Source of the DNA: Bacteroidota bacterium
GTDB taxonomy: Bacteria > Bacteroidota > Ignavibacteria > Ignavibacteriales > Ignavibacteriaceae
Assembly (NCBI GenBank): GCA_021815405.1
Contig: JAKAGV010000005.1
Coordinates: forward strand, 62,001 to 126,000
DNA length: 64,000 bases
Direction of reading: 5' to 3'
In this document: positions 58,299 to 64,000 of the stretch, in pieces
How the letters are laid out: each line of letters begins with the position of its first letter
How positions within the stretch are numbered: position 1 is the stretch's first letter
Position numbers and translations under genes: made by a program
Notes under the pieces: generated by a model
Databases searched by the model: none
Told to the model about the DNA's origin: nothing
The model's input: the letters and a program-made list of their open reading frames with translations, nothing else

Positions 58299-59228
58299 AT
58301 GTTTAGGGATGATAAAGCTACGGGAATAATGCTAGAAACATTTCTCAAACAAGCAAAAAAACTTTGCGAGAATATTGAACCAGTGAAAGTTCTTAGGGCA
58401 AGAGTTTATCGTATTGGCGGTGCTAATGTTTTAGTAAGAGCTGCTACTATGTTAAAAACTCATAAATATTTTTTTGGTATTAATTATGTAACGTTAGAAG
58501 AAATTGCCAACTTAGATAATCCATTCATAGCATTTATTTGCGGTTCAGTTGAACAGTGCATTATTGTACCAGCACAATTATTCTTTAATCATCTCTCAGA
58601 AATAAGTCATGATAGAAATGGTGAATATAAAATTAATATTGACCAGGAATTGAATATTGCACTCAAAGGAAAGAATAATAGATTAAATTGTTCTGTTTTC
58701 ATAAATGCATGGGATTCTCTCCTTAATCCCAACTTGTTTAAAGAACAAAGAAATACAGCCGAAGAAAGTATTCATGCAGTGCTGCAAGGTAGATTGATTG
58801 AAATAGGTAATATCCGAGGGTATAAAACATTTTGCCCTGACAAATCAAAATACTTTAATAGCAAAAAACTTTCAGAAATTATCTCAGTCAATAACTGTCC
58901 AAAACTTGAGTTTTCTAACTATGAAGTTTTACGAAATATTGATGTAATATGGTTTACTGAAAAAAGAGAGATTTTAATTCCAGAGTATGCATTTGAAGTT
59001 GAACTTTCAACAGGTACTTGGTCGGGAGTTGGTCGTCTTGCAACACTGATAGACTATAGGCATGTTAGATTGTATGTAATTTCAAATGATACAAAAAAAT
59101 ATGAACAGGTTATGCACTCCTTTTCGGATCATAATACTAGATATTCTCATGTTTCAATTGATTCGGTTGGGGAATTATATTCTGCTGAATTGAATCTGAA
59201 GAAATTGAGATATGACATTGGCTTATAA
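58299..59228 (+). CDS. Hypothetical protein, possible nuclease-like C-terminus
   Basis: 309 aa, AT-rich. The C-terminal half holds QGRLIEIGNIRGYKTFCPDK, IDVIWFTEKRE and YAFEVELSTGTWSGVGRLAT. The spaced acidic residues (D in DVIWF, E in FEVE) suggest a restriction-endonuclease-like core. This is inference; a DNA-mimic or defence-associated protein is equally open. Upstream of a restriction-enzyme fragment and an HNH gene. Confidence 0.55.
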   Translation: MFRDDKATGIMLETFLKQAKKLCENIEPVKVLRARVYRIGGANVLVRAATMLKTHKYFFGINYVTLEEIANLDNPFIAFICGSVEQCIIVPAQLFFNHLSEISHDRNGEYKINIDQELNIALKGKNNRLNCSVFINAWDSLLNPNLFKEQRNTAEESIHAVLQGRLIEIGNIRGYKTFCPDKSKYFNSKKLSEIISVNNCPKLEFSNYEVLRNIDVIWFTEKREILIPEYAFEVELSTGTWSGVGRLATLIDYRHVRLYVISNDTKKYEQVMHSFSDHNTRYSHVSIDSVGELYSAELNLKKLRYDIGL

Positions 59229-59270
59229 AAACTATTTGAAAAATGAAATTACGTTTTGTCCATTGTAAGG

Positions 59271-59423
59271 ATGATTGATTTATATAATGAGCTAAAAGTA
59301 GCAAAAGAATTTTGGGATTTTCTTGGCGGTGACGGCGCTTATGAAGATTTATTAGATTGCTTTGAAAAAGTAGGAATTGAAATGAGAGATGAAATAGATA
59401 AATATTTTTCAAGATTCAAATGA
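59271..59423 (+). pseudogene. 3' fragment of a type II restriction endonuclease (TdeIII-like?)
   Basis: 50 codons: MIDLYNELKVAKEFWDFLGG, AYEDLLDCFEKVGIEMRDEI, DKYFSRFK. The EFWDFLGGxxxYEDLL pattern recalls the C-terminus of TdeIII-type restriction enzymes as I remember them. No upstream coding frame and no proper Shine-Dalgarno, so only the 3' end is left. It overlaps the next ATG (ATGA). Confidence 0.45.
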
Positions 59424-60164
59424 AATCCTTTCTCCTCAAATCAACATTTAAAACCGATGACATAATTTTCTATTCGGGATTAGTTGCCGCTGAACAAATC
59501 AATCTTCAAAAGGGAATGAACTTTAATGTAAAGCCGGAATATTCTGTCTTTTTAATGTCATTAAAAAAAAACGCCCCTTACGCTGATGAGTTTGATGAGA
59601 AAACCGGAACTCTTATTTATGAAGGACACGACGTTCCAAGTAATTTAGCAGATGATCCTAAAACAGTAGATCAGCCTTTACTAACACCAAAAGGTTCATT
59701 AACTGAGAACGGAAAATTCTTTACCGCCGCTCATTCATATAAAATGAAATTGATTGAACATCCGCATAAGGTAAAAGTTTACGAAAAGATTAAAGATGGT
59801 ATTTGGTGCTATAAAGGTTTCTTCAGTTTAATAGATGCAAATATTATAAGTACAGGTACAAGAAATGTTTTTAAATTTTATTTGCAGCCTGTGGAAGTAA
59901 AAGCATTTCAAAAAGAAATTACAATTCCATTCTCAAGATTAATTCCGACTAACGTTAAAGTTGAAGTCTGGGCAAGAGATAAAGGTCAATGTGTTAAATG
60001 CGGCTCAACAGAAAATCTTCACTTCGATTAAGCCGGAGGCTTACAAGCATGACCTCCCGTTTTCCAAAGGCGGCACATCTTTAACAGCAAAGAACGTTAG
60101 GATACTCTGCATGAAATGCAATCTTCAAAAATCCGATAAGCTTCTTTCAATCCTCTGCGCATAA
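59420..60164 (+). pseudogene. HNH endonuclease gene interrupted by a 19-bp insert
   Basis: About 242 codons if the 19-bp insert at 60029-60047 is ignored. N-terminal domain of unknown type, then the HNH motif: CVKCGSTENLHFD, interrupted, then HDLPFSKGGTSLTAKNVRIL and CMKCNLQKSD. The insert begins with TAA, so translation stops at residue 203 just before the catalytic His. The remainder of the gene is undamaged, implying a recent or tolerated insertion. Confidence 0.8.
60029..60047. repeat. 19-bp hairpin insert in the HNH gene, copy 1
   Basis: TAAGCCGGAGGCTTACAAG, a 6-bp stem (TAAGCC/GGCTTA) with GGA loop plus CAAG. Removing it restores a perfect HNH frame (HFD|HDLPF). Confidence 0.8.
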
Positions 60165-60197
60165 AAACCTTTAGAGTATTTAAATTATATTTGTCTT

Positions 60198-60214
60198 GTT
60201 CCCGGTATGGGAAC
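60198..60214. promoter_or_regulatory. Candidate HigA operator
   Basis: Perfect inverted repeat GTTCCC-GGTAT-GGGAAC, 15 bp upstream of the higB ATG, between a TTGTCT-like and a TTTATA-like element. Antitoxin autorepression is inferred. Confidence 0.6.
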
Positions 60215-60229
60215 TTTATATATTTGTGC

Positions 60230-60523
60230 ATGAGAGTAATAGCAATTAAAGCTTTAAAAGAATTCTGGAAAAAACATCCGGATTCAGAACAGCAGCTTAA
60301 GTCATGGTATTACGAAACCAGGAAAGCAAATTGGCAAAAGCCCGAAGATGTTACCCGGGTTTATAGAACAGCAAGCGTTTTAAGGAATAACAGAATAGTA
60401 TTCAATATTAAAGGGAACAGCTATAGATTGATTACAGCAGTTAACTATAATTTTAGAATTGTATATATTAGGTTTATCGGAACACATCAAGAATATGATA
60501 AGATTAATGCCGAGGAAAATTAA
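60230..60523 (+). CDS. higB: HigB-type mRNA interferase toxin
   Basis: 97 aa from ATG 60230. VIAIKALKEFWKKHPDSEQQ, RVYRTASVLRNNRIVFNIKG, YRLITAVNYNFRIVYIRFIG, THQEYDKI: the HigB/RelE-superfamily pattern of ribosome-dependent mRNA cleavage. It is the first gene of a higB-higA pair (toxin first, as usual for Hig), with one base between them. Confidence 0.92.
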   Translation: MRVIAIKALKEFWKKHPDSEQQLKSWYYETRKANWQKPEDVTRVYRTASVLRNNRIVFNIKGNSYRLITAVNYNFRIVYIRFIGTHQEYDKINAEEN

Positions 60524-60524
60524 C

Positions 60525-60875
60525 ATGAATATAAAACCAATAAAAACAAAAAGAGACTATGAAAGAGCTTTGAAAAGAATCGAAGAACTTTTCAATTCAA
60601 AACCCAATACATCCGCCGGAGACGAATTGGAAGTGTTAGTTACATTAACAGAAGTATACGAACAAAAACATTTTAATATTTCTCCCCCAGACCCAATTGA
60701 AGCAATTAAATTCAGAATGGAGCAGCTCGGTTTGAAGCAATCGGATATTGCGGAAACTATCGGAGGGAAAAACAGAGCTTCGGAAATTCTTAACGGGAAA
60801 AGAGAACTTACAGTTAGAATGATGAAAGAGCTTCACAAGAAATATAACATTCCTGCAGAATCATTACTCGGATAA
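60525..60875 (+). CDS. higA: HigA-type antitoxin with HTH domain
   Basis: 116 aa from ATG 60525 with GAGGAAAA upstream. The N-terminal part (KRDYERALKRIEELFNSKP) is followed by an XRE helix-turn-helix (IKFRMEQLGLKQSDIAETIG, GKNRASEILNGKRELTVRMM). It neutralises HigB and represses the operon. Its stop is directly adjacent to the HNH remnant at 60871. Confidence 0.93.
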   Translation: MNIKPIKTKRDYERALKRIEELFNSKPNTSAGDELEVLVTLTEVYEQKHFNISPPDPIEAIKFRMEQLGLKQSDIAETIGGKNRASEILNGKRELTVRMMKELHKKYNIPAESLLG

Positions 60876-61059
60876 CAAGCCTCATTGTTTAATCTGCAGC
60901 CCCAAAGAAATTCTGCATTCCTGTCACTGCTTGCGCTTTTTCTAAAGACGGTACATCTTTATCTGCAAAAAATGTACGCATAATAAGCAAAGGGCTTACA
61001 GGTCTGTATGAATTGCAGTCTACGCAGGTCAGCCAAGCTTTTTTCAATTCTCTGTGCAT
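60871..61059 (+). pseudogene. HNH domain remnant (second copy)
   Basis: Reads NKPHCLICSPKEILHSCHC, then after one frame change FSKDGTSLSAKNVRI, and after the 19-bp insert ICMNCSLRRSAKLFSILCA and stop. It aligns residue for residue with the HNH part of the 59420 gene. Catalytic residues are degraded. The copy begins at the higA stop, so higBA lies between two HNH 3' ends. Confidence 0.8.
60984..61002. repeat. 19-bp hairpin insert in the HNH remnant, copy 2
   Basis: TAAGCAAAGGGCTTACAGG, the same length and pattern as 60029-60047, inserted precisely at another site: without it the flanks align gap-free with copy 1 of the HNH gene over 31 bp. Confidence 0.78.
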
Positions 61060-61063
61060 AACA

Positions 61064-61150
61064 AGTCTCCGTGGCTCTCTGTGTTTCCTCTGCGGCTCTC
61101 TGTGTAACAATTTCTTTTTGTAACGCAGAGATACACAGAGCAGGCGCGGA
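61064..61150. repeat. Long imperfect inverted repeat
   Basis: The left arm (CTCTGCGGCTCTCTGTGTAA region) and right arm (TAACGCAGAGATACACAGAG region) pair around TTTCTTT. It looks like a dispersed intergenic repeat rather than a terminator. Confidence 0.6.
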
Positions 61151-61468
61151 GAACCTTAGAGGGTTATTTCTATTTTTTGTTCAGCAAAAAACTTCAGTAG
61201 TCCTTACATAATTCTCTTTGTCACCTAACATCTTAGCGTATTTGTCCCTTCTTAAGTATTGATTAAGAGTGGGCAGTCACAATTATAATTTGGTTTCCGA
61301 TTATTCTTAGATTATATTTGTTCTGTAAGACAGTAAGTTTAGAGTTAACACCCTGCTTCAACCGGGTTATTGTATAAGTTAGACGCAATTCGTTAGACCA
61401 ATTCAAAAAGACACCAAACCCCCTGTCATTAACAAACAATCAATAAATTATTATAAGGAGCATCTGTT
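61151..61468. other. Cold-shock gene leader and promoter region
   Basis: 318 bp without an ORF upstream of the cold-shock gene. AAGGAG precedes its ATG. A long structured 5' leader is usual for csp genes; I see no exact cold-box and assign no boundaries. Confidence 0.4.
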
Positions 61469-61681
61469 ATGGCAGAGCGCAAACAAGGTACTGTTAAATG
61501 GTTTAACAGCGCAAAAGGTTTCGGTTTTATTCACCAGCAAAGCGGAACCGATATATTCGTTCACGTCAATTCTTTATCCGAGGTTATGAATAAATCCCTG
61601 GAAGAAAATGATAAAGTGGAATATACGGTAACACAGGGCACAAAGGGTCCGCAGGCATCTGATGTAAAACTGGTAAGATAA
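61469..61681 (+). CDS. Cold-shock domain protein (CspA family)
   Basis: 70 aa. GTVKWFNSAKGFGFIHQQSG (RNP1 KGFGFI) and DIFVHVNSL (RNP2 DIFVH). It binds single-stranded RNA/DNA as an RNA chaperone. AAGGAG before the ATG; strong terminator after. Confidence 0.96.
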   Translation: MAERKQGTVKWFNSAKGFGFIHQQSGTDIFVHVNSLSEVMNKSLEENDKVEYTVTQGTKGPQASDVKLVR

Positions 61682-61713
61682 AAATTATTTTAGCTATGCT
61701 AAATTTTAATTTG

Positions 61714-61752
61714 AGTCAGCATGTGCGGGGGTTACATATGCTGACTTTTTTT
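61714..61752 (+). terminator. Intrinsic terminator of the cold-shock gene
   Basis: Stem AGTCAGCATGTG / CATATGCTGACT followed by TTTTTTT. Confidence 0.9.
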
Positions 61753-61955
61753 ATAACATCTGTAGGCTCTTTTACGTTTTTCAAATTATTTTTATAGTTA
61801 TAAGCAAGAAAAATATTTCTGATTGTGCATGCCTGCTTGATGGAACTTTTTAAATTAACAGAGGAGCTTCTTCAATCATCCTAAATATATTCATAGAATT
61901 ATAGCTGCAAGCGCGAAAAATTGAAGCATTGGCAAGAGATTCTGCTCATATAAAA

Positions 61956-62002
61956 AAAGCACCCGTAATTGAATATGATATAAAAACAATTACGCGTGCT
62001 TT
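61956..62002 (-). terminator. Intrinsic terminator of the 127-aa gene
   Basis: Two-part stem GTAATTG/CAATTAC and AAAGCAC/GTGCTTT; on the minus strand followed by TTTTTTTATATG, 24 bp after the stop. Confidence 0.85.
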
Positions 62003-62025
62003 ATGTTTTTCTTCACCTTCGACTG

Positions 62026-62409
62026 TCAGCTTGCAGGTGTCACCTTTTTACTGGTGCGCTTCTTCCAATCGGAAGGCTTCTTCCCGCCGAGCATTTCGTA
62101 CTCGTCGGATTCCTGGTTGAACTTGCCTGCCGCGCTTTTAAGTATACGCTTATTAAATTCGCCAAGCGTATCCTCAATTGTGTCGAGTAGGTTTTGTTTT
62201 TCAGTAAATGTATCCAGGGCGCTGTCATATTCCTTTTTAGCCGCTTCATATTCCTGAAGCTTGGCTGACAAAACTTCTGCTGTAAGCGTATTACCTTCTT
62301 CGCCGTAATCTATAGTCTTATTCTTATCGGCGTCTATCTTAATCATTGCAGATAGTTTCTTCTTGGAATTATCGACAACCTCTGAAGTACCTTTCTTTAC
62401 GTATGCCAT
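62026..62409 (-). CDS. 127-aa coiled-coil protein of unknown function, strongly translated
   Basis: MAYVKKGTSEVVDNSKKKLS, then IDADKNKTIDYGEEGNTLTA, helical EVLSAKLQEYEAAKKEYDSA and a C-terminal SDEYEMLGGKKPSDWKKR. Its Shine-Dalgarno (AAAGGAGGTGAAACC) is the strongest in the window. I recall similar small proteins with an ...SDEYEMxGGxRxSxRK end in cyanobacteria and the Bacteroidota group, without known function. Monocistronic, with its own terminator. Confidence 0.8.
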   Translation of the reverse strand: MAYVKKGTSEVVDNSKKKLSAMIKIDADKNKTIDYGEEGNTLTAEVLSAKLQEYEAAKKEYDSALDTFTEKQNLLDTIEDTLGEFNKRILKSAAGKFNQESDEYEMLGGKKPSDWKKRTSKKVTPAS

Positions 62410-62565
62410 TAGGTTTCACCTCCTTTCACGGCTTTTTTTGATTTGTGATTGATGAATCTGTTAGGTTCATATTTCTTATTTCATTCAAAAAACCTCGTTT
62501 TTGAACTGAATTATTCGATTTTAAGCCATTTTATTTATTTTTTACCTTTCTGGGACCTCCCGGAT

Positions 62566-62796
62566 AAGCTTCCGGAAGTCTTAAGAAAGCTTTATTATGT
62601 CCTTAAAAAGCTTTGTCAAGTCCTAAGAAAGCTTTGTTAAGTCCTGGGAAAGCTTTTTTAGTACCTGGAAAAGCTTCACAAGGACTTAAGAGAGCTTTCC
62701 ATGTTGTACGAAAAGCTTCGCTAAGTCTTCAGCAAGTCCCTCCGGGACTTCGGAAAGCTTTTCTAAGTCCCGGAAGAGCTCGCATATTTGTTCCGG
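62566..62796. repeat. 21-bp degenerate tandem repeat, eleven units
   Basis: AAGCTT (or GAGCTT, AAGTCC, GAGCTC) recurs at 62566, 62587, 62608, 62629, 62650, 62671, 62692, 62713, 62734, 62755 and 62776, an exact 21-bp register. Minus-strand reading gives heptads such as FRDLEKL, AEDLAKL, FQVLKKL, SQDLTKL, but stops occur in three units. Plus-strand reading gives KALLSPG, KAFLVPG, KAFLSPG. No intact gene. Confidence 0.88.
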
Positions 62797-63267
62797 GCAC
62801 TCACTGAATTCAATTGAAAGCCGCCTTAAATCTTTTTATAGTACTAAAAATTTTAATAAAAGCTTTTCTAAGTCTTAGATAATTTCTCAATCATCTTTAA
62901 AGAACATTCCGGTTTCATAACAATGCTTAAAATATTTTATGCAATGCACAGGAAATTTTCCGGACAGCTTACAAAATCTTAATAAGAGTTTTTCATCATT
63001 CATTAAGAAGTACCGCTGTTAAAACTTAAGCTCTCATACTTTTAACAAAAGCAATCCGTTAGAATTTAAAAGCGGATTTACTTCCACGTCTTAAAATATT
63101 TTGAGCATTATTTCCTTTAGTTGTTAATTTGATTAATTTAAATGGAGCCTAAACAGCAATAAAAAGTAAATTAACCGGAAGTAAAATTTCTTAACAAACT
63201 TTTATTTGCGCTGCTTAATCGTACTTAAAATATTTTCTTTATTCAATAAAAATTTCGTAAACCGGTT

Positions 63268-63309
63268 GTTCACATTTTAAAGAAAACGTGAACTATTGGT
63301 TCACATTTT
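63268..63309. promoter_or_regulatory. Three GTTCACRTTTT half-sites before the XRE gene
   Basis: GTTCACATTTT at 63268-63278, its inverted form AAAACGTGAAC at 63283-63293 and GTTCACATTTT at 63299-63309 (31 bp from the first). Likely autoregulatory operator of the XRE regulator 24 bp downstream. Confidence 0.6.
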
Positions 63310-63333
63310 TCAAAACAATTGAAGAGGTGAGAG

Positions 63334-63642
63334 ATGAGAGGGAATACATGGGGAAGCTTGCTTGGTCAATACCGTATAGATAATAAACTGATAAAGAAAG
63401 AAGTCGCTGCTAAATTGGATCTCAGCAGGGAATATTATTCAAAGCTGGAGAGAGGGAAAGTTGAGCCGTCGGGTAAAGTAATTCATAGAATCTGCAAAGT
63501 AACCGGTGCTGTAATTACCCTGCCTTCAAAGAAGAATAAAAACAAAGATATATGCAGTATTTGTTCTTTAATACCGGAAGATAAAAAAGAAATATTAAAA
63601 GAATTGATTTTGAAATTGCTAAGAAACGGGATAAATAATTAA
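63334..63642 (+). CDS. XRE-family transcriptional regulator
   Basis: 102 aa, ATG 63334 with GAGGTGA upstream. N-terminal HTH (LLGQYRIDNKLIKKEVAAKL, DLSREYYSKLERGKVEPSGK), then a short basic linker with Cys-rich CSICSLIPEDKKEIL and a helical end. Probably a repressor acting on its own upstream half-sites. Accessory gene; no partner visible. Confidence 0.85.
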   Translation: MRGNTWGSLLGQYRIDNKLIKKEVAAKLDLSREYYSKLERGKVEPSGKVIHRICKVTGAVITLPSKKNKNKDICSICSLIPEDKKEILKELILKLLRNGINN

Positions 63643-63692
63643 CTGAAGTTAAGCTAAAAAATAAATAGGTTCATTTGTCATTCAGAAATTGT
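63642..63692 (-). mobile_element. Truncated MITE-like copy 5
   Basis: ACTGAAGTTAAGC through TTCATTTGTCATTCAGAAAT matches one end of the element at 50355 in reverse; the other end is lost. Confidence 0.6.
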
Positions 63693-64000
63693 TAAGGAGT
63701 CTCTTAACCGGGTTGTCACGGACCATTTCCGTGATAGAAAAAATCACTAATTCAGTCACGGTTTGGATCGTGCTTGTCCGGTAAAGAAAAATAATAAAAG
63801 AATTAAGTTACTTATGATTAAAGATGACATCTCTGTATATAAATAATTCATGTAAATTTCTTTGCCTTTAATTTTTATTTTCATGATATTGACAACCGAT
63901 TAAAGTCAGTTCTAAAAGGCTTTAAGAATTTAGGGTATAGTTCTAAGCACTAAGTCGTCAACAACAAAAGGACCGGCAGACATATGCAACTGGTAAAAAA
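63643..64000. other. Right-edge region with repeats, no complete gene
   Basis: Contains a truncated MITE-like copy (63642-63692) and nested hairpins (63691-63782). An ATG at 63984 near the edge could start a gene but only a few codons remain. Nothing else is recognisable. Confidence 0.4.
63691..63782. repeat. Nested hairpin structure
   Basis: GTTAAG-GAGTCT-CTTAAC (63691-63708), then an outer ACCGG (63707-63711) / CCGGT (63778-63782) pair enclosing TCACGG...CCGTGA (63716-63734) and CACG...CGTG (63757-63772). It could fold as a branched RNA or DNA structure. Confidence 0.5.

Larger units (their letters stand above)
62410..63333. other. 924-bp region between the 127-aa gene and the XRE gene
   Basis: Holds the leader of the 127-aa gene, the 21-bp tandem array (62566-62796) and, near 63268, operator-like half-sites. 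The 62800-63260 part is AT-rich with no ORF, hairpin or repeat that I can support. Confidence 0.5.

Noticed and set aside
62613-62807. 64-codon plus-strand frame in the 21-bp array (KALLSPG repeats)
   Set aside because: The period of 21 keeps several frames open by chance. There is no ATG and no Shine-Dalgarno, and earlier units contain stops in this frame.

Overview
The window is AT-rich (roughly 35-37% G+C by eye) and gene-dense. It carries the replication-origin neighbourhood of a bacterial chromosome: rpmH-rnpA-yidD-yidC facing dnaA, then gyrA/gyrB/recF/dnaN, mnmE/mnmG/rsmG and two parS-like sites. Gene content (patatin fused to a BamA-like barrel, Ub-Mut7C RNase, SWIM-SNF2 helicase, DUF721 between recF and gyrB) and base composition suggest the Bacteroidota/Chlorobiota/Ignavibacteriota group, most likely an Ignavibacteria-like organism. 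This is inference; no rRNA gene is present to test it.

Layout. 0-5.5 kb: minus-strand rpmH, rnpA, yidD, yidC and a patatin/outer-membrane protein. 5.5-7.7 kb: dnaA with DnaA boxes on both sides. 7.7-9.9 kb: recQ. 9.9-12.1 kb: an accessory island with VapBC, a DUF4258/DUF2283 pair, an HTH gene and a 42-bp tandem array. 12.1-39.3 kb: a long minus-strand block with amino-acid permeases, small metabolic and regulatory genes, gyrA-gyrB-DUF721-recF-dnaN, a SNF2 helicase, and the chaperone group clpB-htpG-cbpA-hsp20. 40-44.3 kb: mnmE, two parS-like sites, mnmG, rsmG. 44.5-56.7 kb: a DUF4143 ATPase, murQ, PAP2 phosphatase, a truncated glycosyltransferase, two methyltransferases, mfd, a DJ-1/PfpI protein and transketolase. 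56.9-61.1 kb: a decaying accessory island with HEPN-MNT, AbrB remnants, a restriction-enzyme fragment, a broken HNH gene and HigBA. 61.4-64 kb: a cold-shock protein, an uncharacterised 127-aa protein with a very strong Shine-Dalgarno, a 21-bp tandem array, an XRE regulator and folded repeats.

The housekeeping genes work together in replication (dnaA, dnaN, recF, gyrAB), membrane-protein insertion (yidC/yidD), RNase P and tRNA/rRNA modification (rnpA, mnmE, mnmG, rsmG), repair (recQ, mfd, recF) and protein folding.

The most unusual material lies in the accessory parts. Three loci hold toxin-antitoxin modules lying between direct-repeat copies of the 3' end of a neighbouring gene (HTH tail, AbrB tail, HNH tail). 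A precise 19-bp hairpin insert occurs at different positions in two homologous HNH sequences. Two exactly periodic degenerate arrays are present, one of 42 bp and one of 21 bp. A family of ~123-bp terminal-inverted-repeat elements with 6-7 bp target duplications is scattered through the window.
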